This document shows positions 1 to 6,268 of a DNA stretch of 7,047 nucleotides, in pieces. Below the pieces are notes generated by a model, which saw nothing but the letters and a program-made list of their open reading frames with translations, did not search any database and had not been told where the DNA came from. A program made the translations under genes and the position numbers. Position 1 is the stretch's first letter, and each line of letters starts with the position of its first letter. The DNA comes from Chloroflexia bacterium (GTDB lineage: Bacteria; Chloroflexota; Chloroflexia; Thermomicrobiales; UBA6265). The stretch is from NCBI GenBank assembly GCA_013698305.1, contig JACCVC010000029.1:1-7047 (forward strand), read 5' to 3'.

Positions 1-137
1 CCAGCCCGGACCATGCGCTGTCGGACGGGGCGCAGTCGCTCAATCTGGACGAGTTCGCCGCCCTGATGCCGCAGCTGGCAAGAGTCGCCCAGGCGGTGGA
101 CCGCACCTTCACCACGGCGGGGGTCGAAGTCGTTTAG
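1..137 (+). CDS. C-terminal end of an unrecognised protein (5'-truncated)
   Basis: An open frame enters from the left edge (first full codon at base 3) and stops at TAG 135-137, giving 44 residues that end in TTAGVEVV. Third codon positions are almost all G or C, as expected for a real gene in this genome, and the composition is balanced. The same bases in frame 1 hit a stop by about base 66. The visible part contains an acidic/hydrophobic stretch (SLNLDEFAALMPQLARVAQ) that looks helical. I see no catalytic motif, cysteine cluster or membrane segment. I do not recognise the family, and the rest of the gene lies outside the window. It converges on the leftward regulator gene, and a strong hairpin lies between them. 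Confidence 0.6.
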   Translation, partial: SPDHALSDGAQSLNLDEFAALMPQLARVAQAVDRTFTTAGVEVV

Positions 138-167
138 CGTTACGACCACATCGACCACACCAGTGCG

Positions 168-195
168 AACCGGCAGGCCACTTGGCCTGCCGGTT
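168..195. terminator. Perfect 13-bp inverted repeat, probable bidirectional terminator
   Basis: The arm at 168-180 (AACCGGCAGGCCA) is the exact reverse complement of 183-195, with only CT between them. In RNA this would be a GC-rich stem of about 12 bp with a four-base CACT loop. It begins 30 bases after the stop of the rightward upstream gene and lies about 75 bases beyond the end of the leftward regulator gene, so it sits in a convergent gap where a shared terminator is expected. Neither side has a clean run of T, so it is not a textbook intrinsic terminator. A transcript-end or mRNA-stabilising role is inferred from position and stem strength. Confidence 0.7.
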
Positions 196-270
196 GCTGT
201 ATCGGATAGCTCGTGAAAACCGTAAAGGACTGACAGTAACCCGACAGGTAAAATGATTAGGGACTCTTCT

Positions 271-555
271 CTAAGGCCGCAAGGCCTTACGGAGGATCGT
301 TACCATTTCCTTGATCGCAGCCTCTCCGTCGTTCTCCTTGACGGCATCCGAAACCGTAGCTCGCAAGTGGTCCTCCAAGACAAGCAACGAGACCTCGCGG
401 GCAGCCGCAGTCAATGCGTTAACCTGTTGCACCACATCCAGGCAATAGCGATCGTCCGCGATCATCTGCTGTATACCGCGCACCTGACCCTCCATTTTCC
501 GCAGCCGTCGCTGGAGCACTTCCTTGTCCTCACCGTAGTGCGTTCGCCTCACCAT
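271..555 (-). CDS. CsoR/RcnR-family metal-sensing repressor with atypical ligand set
   Basis: A 94-aa protein of the all-helical DUF156 (CsoR/RcnR/FrmR) family, which binds DNA as a tetramer and releases it on binding metal or another inducer. Family signatures are clear: RRLRKMEGQVRGI (16-28), DDRYCLDVVQQV (34-45) and LVLEDHLRATV (58-68). The first two conserved ligands are present, Cys38 and His63. The third position, Cys in CsoR and His in RcnR, is Thr67. His6 falls where RcnR has its N-terminal His, by counting from the shared GQV. The fingerprint is therefore H-C-H-T rather than the copper-type x-C-H-C, so metal specificity is uncertain. Start: AAGGAG lies only two bases before the ATG, while the next codon is GTG (550-552) at a better five-base spacing, so translation may begin there. 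The copper-storage gene is divergent, and an operator-like dyad lies about 20 bases upstream. Confidence 0.93.
   Translation of the reverse strand: MVRRTHYGEDKEVLQRRLRKMEGQVRGIQQMIADDRYCLDVVQQVNALTAAAREVSLLVLEDHLRATVSDAVKENDGEAAIKEMVTILRKALRP
272..289 (-). terminator. Hairpin spanning the regulator's stop codon
   Basis: The sequence has a perfect 7-bp stem: TAAGGCC (272-278) pairs with GGCCTTA (283-289) around a four-base loop. It covers the last codons and most of the TAG stop of the leftward regulator gene. No T-run follows on the minus strand, so it may only be an RNA 3'-end structure. The larger hairpin at 168-195 is the better terminator candidate. Confidence 0.3.
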
Positions 556-571
556 TGCTCCTTCGTCGTTT

Positions 572-597
572 ACTGATACCCCATGCTGGTATGCAGT
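572..597. promoter_or_regulatory. CsoR-type operator dyad
   Basis: An interrupted palindrome has half-sites ATACC (576-580) and GGTAT (588-592) around seven bases. It extends outward with ACTG (572-575) pairing CAGT (594-597) across one unpaired G at 593. CsoR-family operators are typically TACC/GGTA half-sites flanking a G/C-rich centre, and the left half here reads ATACCCC. The dyad ends 17 bases before the regulator's ATG, so repression of its own gene is the simplest role. It also lies at the start of the leader of the divergent copper-storage gene and could control both directions. A weak -10-like TATAGT lies on the minus strand near 620-625, which would place the dyad just after the start of the regulator transcript. 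No convincing -35 accompanies it. Confidence 0.55.
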
Positions 598-900
598 AAT
601 GGCACAGGGTTTGCGGGCACTATAGCAACAGCGCCATGTGGCGAAACGATCGTACTACAAGAAAGGAGCCTTCCAGTGAGCGCAGCCCCTCTCACCCGCC
701 TACTGTTTCAAGTGTTCCCGAATGTAAGGCGGTAGACGGTGACACAAAGAGAGATGATGATGGAAAGGAGATGATAATGACGAGGTGATCCATGGGTAAA
801 GGCGCGGATGCGCCGCTACAAGTTCGTTCCCCATCCAGCGAGCGAGCGCACTGAAACCGGCGGCAAACGTTCCAAAATCGAAACGTACAAGGAGTTGACC
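598..900 (+). other. Leader region upstream of the copper-storage gene
   Basis: About 300 bases separate the operator dyad from the copper-storage start at 901, and no convincing full-length gene fills them. The stretch holds three ribosome-binding-like runs: AAAGGAG at 662-668, AAAGGAG at 764-770, and GAGGTGATCC at 782-791, which matches the complement of the conserved 16S rRNA 3' end. Each is followed by a very short open frame: 19 codons from GTG 676 to TAG 735, 4 codons from ATG 777 to TGA 788, and 20 codons from ATG 792 to TGA 854. A small GC hairpin (GGCGC, loop GGAT, GCGCC) spans 801-814. The frame of the copper-storage gene stays open back to ATG 808, but that start has no well-placed ribosome site. 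I see no clear promoter. Confidence 0.45.
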
Positions 901-1308
901 ATGACCTATGCCCAGCAGATGATCCAGACCCACCCCAACCCCTCCATGACCGGCGATGCCGTCACCACCTGCATCGACGCCTGTTTCGACTGCGCCCAGG
1001 CGTGTACCTCATGTGCAGATGCCTGTCTTGGCGAACAACAACCCGAGATGCTGACCCGCTGCATCCGCCTCGATCTCGACTGTGCCGACATCTGCGATGC
1101 CACCGGCAAGATCATGTCCCGGCAGACCGCATCTGATCCGGCAATGGTCCGGGCCGCGCTTCAGGCATGTGCCGAGGCGTGCCGGATCTGTGCCGAGGAA
1201 TGCGAGCAGCACGCCGAGCACGGCATGGAGCATTGTCGCGTCTGCGCCGAGGCCTGCCGCCGTTGCGAACAGGCATGCAACGATCTTATGGGCGAGCTCG
1301 CAGCCTAG
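901..1308 (+). CDS. Four-helix-bundle copper-storage protein (cytosolic Csp3-like)
   Basis: A 135-aa protein of the Csp family, whose members bind many Cu(I) ions through cysteine thiols lining the core of a four-helix bundle. It has 18 cysteines at positions 24, 28, 31, 35, 38, 42, 54, 61, 65, 90, 94, 97, 101, 112, 115, 119, 122 and 126. Most follow the CxxxC/CxxC helical spacing of the family (CIDACFDCAQAC, CRVCAEACRRC). His104, His107 and His111 lie in the loop before the last helix, where Csp proteins often have His near the copper entry mouth. There is no Tat or Sec signal, so it should be cytosolic like Csp3. AAGGAG at 889-894, six bases before ATG 901, fixes the start. The in-frame ATG at 808 would add 31 residues unlike the family. 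It is the first gene of the rightward cluster, divergent from the CsoR-type regulator, which probably responds to the same metal. Confidence 0.95.
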   Translation: MTYAQQMIQTHPNPSMTGDAVTTCIDACFDCAQACTSCADACLGEQQPEMLTRCIRLDLDCADICDATGKIMSRQTASDPAMVRAALQACAEACRICAEECEQHAEHGMEHCRVCAEACRRCEQACNDLMGELAA

Positions 1309-1349
1309 CACCGTGCCGCGATTCCAATTGCAGGAAAGAAAAGGGAAGC

Positions 1350-1571
1350 ATGAACGACACCACCCGCACCGTTCTCATCGCCCTCGGCGTTGCGTTGCTG
1401 GTCGTCTTGCTGGTCCCGCTATTGTTCATGGCGGGGATGATGGGCGCTATGACCGGTGGCATGGGCAGAATGATGAACGGAGATGGTTTCTGGATCATCG
1501 GTGGTTTCGTAACGCTGATCCTGGTGATGGGCATAGCGCTCATAGCGATCACTGCCAGGAGACGCCAGTAA
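1350..1571 (+). CDS. Small membrane protein with Met-rich loop
   Basis: A 73-aa protein with two predicted membrane helices (about residues 7-27 and 47-69). The connecting segment, residues 27-42 (MAGMMGAMTGGMGRMM), has seven Met in sixteen residues. The C-terminus ARRRQ is positive and the N-terminus carries Arg6, so by the positive-inside rule both ends should face the cytoplasm and the Met-rich loop should face outward. Met-rich extracytoplasmic loops are a known Cu(I)/Ag(I)-binding feature of copper proteins, so a copper-binding or copper-delivery role is a reasonable inference. I know no named family that fits with certainty. The gene starts 41 bases after the copper-storage stop with an A/G-rich ribosome site (AAGGGA) and is probably co-transcribed. 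The frame is open further upstream but there overlaps the Csp gene and reads as its Arg-rich shadow, so ATG 1350 is preferred. Confidence 0.75.
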   Translation: MNDTTRTVLIALGVALLVVLLVPLLFMAGMMGAMTGGMGRMMNGDGFWIIGGFVTLILVMGIALIAITARRRQ

Positions 1572-1583
1572 CGACGTCTCCTG
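1556..1583 (+). terminator. Hairpin over the stop codon of the Met-rich protein gene
   Basis: CAGGAGACG (1556-1564) is the reverse complement of CGTCTCCTG (1575-1583), with a ten-base loop that contains the TAA stop (1569-1571). No T-run follows, so it may be a weak terminator, an attenuator or a 3'-end stabiliser separating the copper-storage pair from the downstream membrane gene. The next gene begins 119 bases after this stop codon. Confidence 0.4.
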
Positions 1584-1690
1584 CCTCGGAACCTGCTACA
1601 GTCGCCGAGATCGGCTCCAGACGCTCAATTATCTGGCCCTTCTCCCACAATCGGCTGACTCGCCTTCTCCTGTGAGTACGGAGGACTCCC

Positions 1691-3082
1691 GTGAACTCTG
1701 ATCACGATGAACAACATGACGGCCACGATGGCAAGAGCCTCCGCGAGATGGCGCAGATGGGTGCGCAGATGATGCGTCAACAGCGCCAACGCGAGCTCTG
1801 GTCCACCTTCGCGGTCATGATCCTCGGGCTCTGGCTGGTCTCGAGCCCGGCCACCTTCGGCTACGAGGACGTCGCGATGCGGATCAACGACATCGCCAGC
1901 GGCGTCCTGCTTATCATCACCGGCCTGCTCTCGATTAACCTCCACCGGACCTGGGCGCCATGGGTAACATGCGCGATCGGCATCTGGCTGCTCTTCGCGC
2001 CGCTCGTCTTGTGGGCATCGAGTCCAGCCGCCTTCGCCAACGATACGTTCGTCGGCGCATTCGCGATCGCCTGCTCAATCCTGATCCCTGGCATGCCGGG
2101 GATGCGGATGCTGCCGGGCCCGACAACGCCGCCCGGCTGGTCCTACAACCCGTCTGACTGGCTCCAGCGGGCGCCGGTGATTGCCCTCGGCATCATCAGC
2201 TTCTTCATCTCGCGCTACCTCGCCGCCTACCAGCTCGGCTATATCGATCACGCCTGGGACCCGATCTTCGGCAACAGTACCGTGACCGTGCTCGACTCCA
2301 AGGTCTCGCGGGCGTGGCCGGTCTCGGACGCTGGGTTTGGGGCTGTCTCCTACATGATCGAGGCGCTCTCGGGCTTCATGGGCGCCCGCAGCCGGTGGCG
2401 GACGATGCCATGGATGGTGCTGATGTTCGGGGTTCTGGTCATCCCGCTCGGCATCGTCAGCATTGCGCTGGTCGTCATGCAGCCGGTGATGGTGGGGTAC
2501 TGGTGCACACTCTGCCTCGTCACCGCCCTCTTCATGCTCGTCATGATCCCGCTCGCGCTGGACGAGATCGTCGCCATGGGCCAGTTCATGGCCGATGTGC
2601 GACGCAAGGGCAAGCCCTTCTGGGTCAACTTCTGGAAGGGCGGCTCGCCGGACATGGAGCAGAGCGAGGAGGATGACCAGGGGCGCACCACCTTCCACTC
2701 GCCGCCTGGCGAGATCGCCCGTGCCGGAGTCCTGGGCATGACTGTTCCCTGGAACTTGCTCGCAGCGACGCTGTTCGGCTTCTGGCTGATGGCCGCACCG
2801 GCTGTGTTTGGCGCGACGGGCTTCGCCGCCGACAGCGACCACCTCGTGGGCCCGCTCGTGGCCGTCATCGCCGTCGTCGCGATGGCCGAGCCAGTCCGCT
2901 TCCTGCGCCATGGCAACGTCCTGACCGGCCTCTGGTTGATCGCAGCCCCCTGGATCCTGAGCGGCGCCACAACCGGCTCAACAGTCAATGACATCATCGT
3001 GGGCGCCATCCTGATGGCCCTCAGCATCCCCCGCGGCCCCATCCTCCAGCGGTACGGCGGCTGGGTTCGCTGGACACGGTAG
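1691..3082 (+). CDS. SPW-repeat / VKOR-like multi-spanning membrane protein
   Basis: A 463-aa membrane protein with an unusual layered architecture. Residues 1-35 are His/Met-rich and hydrophilic (His5, His9, His12; Met20, 23, 27, 28). Two SPW-type repeats follow (about 36-84 with SSPATFG, and 88-134 with APLVLW), each with a downstream ND motif. Residues 156-295 resemble the four-helix VKOR core: a Ser-containing loop (VLDSKVSRAWPVSDAGFGA, 200-218) and an in-membrane CxxC (Cys272-Thr-Leu-Cys275). Two more SPW repeats close the protein (about 352-401 and 407-447, with MAAPAVFG and IAAPWILS). VKOR proteins normally also carry two cysteines in the loop before the conserved Ser; none occurs here between residues 134 and 271. 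The GTG start is set by GGAGG at 1680-1684, six bases upstream. VKOR family members shuttle electrons between thiols and quinone, but whether this one does is inference. The gene is closely followed by the GH15 gene. Confidence 0.9.
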   Translation: MNSDHDEQHDGHDGKSLREMAQMGAQMMRQQRQRELWSTFAVMILGLWLVSSPATFGYEDVAMRINDIASGVLLIITGLLSINLHRTWAPWVTCAIGIWLLFAPLVLWASSPAAFANDTFVGAFAIACSILIPGMPGMRMLPGPTTPPGWSYNPSDWLQRAPVIALGIISFFISRYLAAYQLGYIDHAWDPIFGNSTVTVLDSKVSRAWPVSDAGFGAVSYMIEALSGFMGARSRWRTMPWMVLMFGVLVIPLGIVSIALVVMQPVMVGYWCTLCLVTALFMLVMIPLALDEIVAMGQFMADVRRKGKPFWVNFWKGGSPDMEQSEEDDQGRTTFHSPPGEIARAGVLGMTVPWNLLAATLFGFWLMAAPAVFGATGFAADSDHLVGPLVAVIAVVAMAEPVRFLRHGNVLTGLWLIAAPWILSGATTGSTVNDIIVGAILMALSIPRGPILQRYGGWVRWTR

Positions 3083-3096
3083 TGCAAGGGGAGGAC

Positions 3097-4923
3097 GTGA
3101 CGGACCAGCAATCGACCTACCGGCCCATTGAGGACTATGGCCTGATCGGCGATACCCATAGTGCAGCCCTAATCGCCAGCAACGGGTCGATTGACTGGTG
3201 TTGCTGGCCGCGCTTCGACAGCCCAGCCGTCTTCTGCCGCCTGCTTGACGCGCAACATGGTGGCTGGTGTCGAGTGGGTCCGGTCGGTCAGTACGATACC
3301 TCTAGATCCTACCTCGGTGACAGCAATGTCCTCGCCACCACCTTCCGCACGGGCACGGGCCGATGCCGAGTGACTGACTTGATGCCGATACGCCAGGACG
3401 CAGCGGACCACCGCGCCGTGGACGCCAATGCTGACCACCGTATCCTGCGACTGATCGAAGGCGTGTCCGGCGAGGTTGAGTTGGAGATCGGCTTCCGGCC
3501 CACCTTCGACTATGCCCGAGCGGCGACAACTGTCAGTCCCTGTGACGGTGGCGCTGTAGCCCGCGCCGGTGACGAATCTCTCGTCCTGGCCTGTCCAATT
3601 CCAGTTGAAGCCGACGCATCTGGTGTGGTGGGTGGGCGCGCCACGGTTTCCACCGGTGATCGGTTCTGGATCTCGCTGACGTACCGAGCGACGGCGGAAC
3701 CCGAGCTCCCATCCTGCCAGGATGCTGATGCCGACCATGAGCTCGCACGTACCCTCGACTACTGGCGAGCGTGGTTGGCTGGTTGCACCTATGATGGACC
3801 GTACCACGAGCAGGTCCGGCGTAGCGCACTCGTGCTGAAGCTGTTGACTTTTGGGCCGAGCGGAGCGCTCATCGCCGCGCCGACGACCTCGCTTCCGGAA
3901 GTGATCGGCGGGGTCCGCAATTGGGACTACCGCTACACCTGGCTGCGAGACTCGTCCCTCATCCTCTACGCCCTCCATGAAATCGGATACCACCAGGAGT
4001 CAATGAACTTCTTCCGCTGGTTGGAGAACCTGTCAACTAGCTGTCGTGGTGATCTGCAGATCATGTACACGATTGACGGTGGCAACCCCCTGCCTGAGCA
4101 GTCGCTTGATTACCTTGAAGGCTATCGTCAATCACACCCGGTACGGATCGGCAACGCCGCCGTCGGCCAGCGACAGCTCGACATCTACGGCGAGGTGCTA
4201 GCCACAATGGACTTCTGCCAGGCACGGATGGGTCACCCGATCCACCCAGATCTGTGGGAGATGCTGCGAGACTTGGCTGACCAGGCGGCCGCCCGCTGGC
4301 AGGAGCCTGACCAGGGAATATGGGAAGTGCGGGGGAGGCCGAAGCACTACCTTTTCTCCAAACTGGGCTGCTGGATGGCCCTCGACCGAGCGATTTGGCT
4401 AGCTCGACGCCTGGGTCTGCCGGCCGACATGGGTGGTTGGCATCGAGAGAGGGAAGCAATCCGCAACGCGATTCTCACTGAAGGCTACGACGGTACAGTG
4501 GGGGTATTTACCCAGGTCCTCGGCGAGCCGGTGCTCGACGCAGGCGCGCTGGTAATACCGTTGCTCGGGTTCCTCCCGTCAACCGACCCCCGAGTCCACT
4601 CGACCGTCGCTCGAATTCAGGAACAGCTCACCGCACACAGCCTCGTCTACCGCTATCAGACGAGTGATGGCCTGCCTGGTGGTGAGGCTGCCCTGGCCCT
4701 GTGTAGCTTCTGGTTGGTGGACAACCTCGCGTTGGATGGTCGAGTGGATGAAGCTCGGACGCTGTTTGAGCGAGTCACTGGCTACGCGAACGATCTCGGC
4801 CTGCTATCGGAACAGATTGATCCGGTAAGTGGCGAGTTGCTTGGTAACTATCCTCAGGGCTACACACATCTTGCGCTAATCCGCTCGGCCCTCAACATCG
4901 CCAAAGCCGAGAATCGCCCGTAG
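3097..4923 (+). CDS. Glycoside hydrolase family 15 (glucoamylase/trehalase-like)
   Basis: A 608-aa protein with the full GH15 layout: an N-terminal beta-sandwich domain opening with PIEDYGLIGD and GSIDWCCWPRFDSP, then an (alpha/alpha)6 barrel. The family hallmark RNWDYRYTWLRD is at residues 274-285. Probable catalytic residues are Glu410 (GIWEVRGRP) as general acid and Glu572 (LLSEQIDP) as general base, both present. Family members release glucose from alpha-glucans or hydrolyse trehalose; sequence alone does not decide the substrate. No signal peptide is visible, so it is probably cytosolic. Start choice: GTG 3097 has GGGGAGG just upstream (rather close) and gives an N-terminus typical of the family. 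An alternative GTG at 3082 overlaps the upstream TAG and adds five residues but lacks its own ribosome site. The tight spacing implies an operon with the membrane gene. Third codon positions look somewhat less GC-rich than in that gene. Confidence 0.94.
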   Translation: MTDQQSTYRPIEDYGLIGDTHSAALIASNGSIDWCCWPRFDSPAVFCRLLDAQHGGWCRVGPVGQYDTSRSYLGDSNVLATTFRTGTGRCRVTDLMPIRQDAADHRAVDANADHRILRLIEGVSGEVELEIGFRPTFDYARAATTVSPCDGGAVARAGDESLVLACPIPVEADASGVVGGRATVSTGDRFWISLTYRATAEPELPSCQDADADHELARTLDYWRAWLAGCTYDGPYHEQVRRSALVLKLLTFGPSGALIAAPTTSLPEVIGGVRNWDYRYTWLRDSSLILYALHEIGYHQESMNFFRWLENLSTSCRGDLQIMYTIDGGNPLPEQSLDYLEGYRQSHPVRIGNAAVGQRQLDIYGEVLATMDFCQARMGHPIHPDLWEMLRDLADQAAARWQEPDQGIWEVRGRPKHYLFSKLGCWMALDRAIWLARRLGLPADMGGWHREREAIRNAILTEGYDGTVGVFTQVLGEPVLDAGALVIPLLGFLPSTDPRVHSTVARIQEQLTAHSLVYRYQTSDGLPGGEAALALCSFWLVDNLALDGRVDEARTLFERVTGYANDLGLLSEQIDPVSGELLGNYPQGYTHLALIRSALNIAKAENRP

Positions 4924-5240
4924 GGAGGTACTTCGAACACCATCCACGGCCAGCGCTGTCATACCGCTCCCCATTGTTGGCTCGCTGGATGTCGCAAGAG
5001 CATTCCCCAACAGGCAGTGGCGCCAAGTTTGCGCGGTTTCTCGCGATCGCACCATATCGAACGAGCGTTGCCGGAGGAATTCTGTGCAACCAGAGTACCA
5101 ACTACAGCCGAAAATCGGTATCGCCCTCATCGCCTTGAGCCTGCCGCGCGGGACCAATTTGGCGGATGACCGTACATCGTTTGATGCGCCATGGCGGATG
5201 ATTGAAACGGCAATGCGGCACGGAACAGGAGTTCATCACA
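4924..5240 (+). other. 317-base spacer between GH15 and SDR genes
   Basis: No gene is convincing here. One possible start is GTG 5084, with GGAGG at 5073-5077 and ideal six-base spacing. Its frame runs to 5398, but from 5241 it overlaps the SDR gene out of frame and becomes Arg/Gln-rich shadow sequence, and the first 50 or so residues match nothing I know. No clear intrinsic terminator follows the GH15 stop. A weak promoter-like pair (TTGCGC 5029-5034 and CATATC 5053-5058, 18 bases apart) is too poor to call. The gap suggests that the SDR-methyltransferase pair may have its own promoter. Confidence 0.4.
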
Positions 5241-6260
5241 ATGGCCGACGAAGACAACAACCAGATCAAGCAGGTAGTAGTGGTGACAGGAGCCTCCAGC
5301 GGCGTCGGGCGTGCGGTCGCGCTCGCCTTCGGACAGCGAGGCTGTCGCGTCGGGCTGATATCACGGAACGAAGAGGCACTCAACGCAGCCGCCGATGAAA
5401 TCGTGACGGCTGGCGGTGAAGCGCTGGTCTGCCCCATCGATGTCTCCGACGCCGAGGCCGTTGAACGCGCAGCCGAGCGGGTCGAATCTCGATGGGGCCG
5501 CATCGACACCTGGGTCAACTGCGCCATGGCGACGGTGTTCGCGCCGGTAATGGAGACGACCCCCGAGGAGTTCCGGCGCGTCACGGACGTAACGTACCTG
5601 GGATACGTGCATGGCGCCCAAGCCGCCCTGAGGCGGATGCGATCGCGCGACAAGGGCACCATCGTCCAGGTCGGATCGGCCCTCGCCTATCGTTCCATCC
5701 CGCTTCAGAGCGCGTACTGCGCCGCCAAGCACGCCATCGTCGGATTCACAGACTCCCTCCGCACCGAGTTGATCCACGTAGGAAGCAAGGTACGGCTCAC
5801 CGCCGTGCATCTGCCGGCGGTGAACACTCCGCAGGCCCTCCGGCAGCGGAACAAGATGCCGCTCCAGGCGCAACCCGTGCCGCCAATGTTCACACCGGAG
5901 TCCATCGCCCAGCAAATCGTCTGGGCCAGCGAGCACGCTCCACGCGACGTGATGGTGGGCTTCCCGACCCTCAAGGCGGTTTGGGGGCAAAGGCTCTTCC
6001 CCGGCCTGCTCGACCGGTATCTGGGCAAGACGAGCTGGCACGCCCAGTTTGTGGACAAGCCCAACCAGCAGAACGGAAACGACATCCTCTTCGAGACATT
6101 GCCGGGCGATCCGGGCGCTCATGGTCCATATAAGGATCGCGAGCGAGGCGGGGACCTGGTGATGTGGTTGACCACACATCCGAACGTCGTATTTGCGTCG
6201 GCCGCTTCGGTCATCACAGCCGCCGTGATAGGCGCTCTGGCATTGATTCGAAAGGACTAA
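5241..6260 (+). CDS. SDR-family oxidoreductase with C-terminal membrane helix
   Basis: A 339-aa NAD(P)-dependent short-chain dehydrogenase/reductase. The Rossmann nucleotide motif TGASSGVG lies at 16-23. An acidic DV at 67-68 marks adenine-ring contact, and VNCAMA at 92-97 replaces the usual NNAG. Catalytic Ser146, Tyr159 and Lys163 (YCAAK) are present. The structural Asn of the classical N-S-Y-K tetrad appears as Thr118 (DVTYLG). Arg42 after the second strand suggests NADP preference. The protein is about 80-90 residues longer than a classical SDR, and its end (about 315-336, hydrophobic, then RKD) is a predicted membrane helix, so the enzyme is probably tail-anchored. The substrate is unknown. 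The start is ATG 5241 with CAGGAG at 5226-5231; an in-frame TTG at 5202 lacks a comparable ribosome site and precedes residues unlike an SDR. The methyltransferase follows after 8 bases. Confidence 0.93.
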   Translation: MADEDNNQIKQVVVVTGASSGVGRAVALAFGQRGCRVGLISRNEEALNAAADEIVTAGGEALVCPIDVSDAEAVERAAERVESRWGRIDTWVNCAMATVFAPVMETTPEEFRRVTDVTYLGYVHGAQAALRRMRSRDKGTIVQVGSALAYRSIPLQSAYCAAKHAIVGFTDSLRTELIHVGSKVRLTAVHLPAVNTPQALRQRNKMPLQAQPVPPMFTPESIAQQIVWASEHAPRDVMVGFPTLKAVWGQRLFPGLLDRYLGKTSWHAQFVDKPNQQNGNDILFETLPGDPGAHGPYKDRERGGDLVMWLTTHPNVVFASAASVITAAVIGALALIRKD

Positions 6261-6268
6261 CGGAAACG

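Noticed and set aside
808..900. N-terminal extension of the copper-storage protein from ATG 808
   Set aside because: There is no well-placed ribosome site, the added residues do not resemble Csp proteins or a signal peptide, and AAGGAG before ATG 901 is clearly better.
1082..1675. 197-codon plus-strand frame overlapping the Csp and Met-rich protein genes
   Set aside because: It is out of frame with two well-supported genes, Pro/Arg/Ser-rich, and has no ribosome site at its start.
2075..2911. Long minus-strand open frame (278 codons) opposite the SPW-VKOR gene
   Set aside because: It is rich in His, Arg, Asp and Glu, has no recognisable motif, and is the antisense shadow of a convincing membrane-protein gene with a strong ribosome site on the plus strand.
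5042..5050. GCGATCGC palindrome resembling the cyanobacterial HIP1 motif
   Set aside because: I noticed only a single copy, and the rest of the window gives no sign of a cyanobacterial source.
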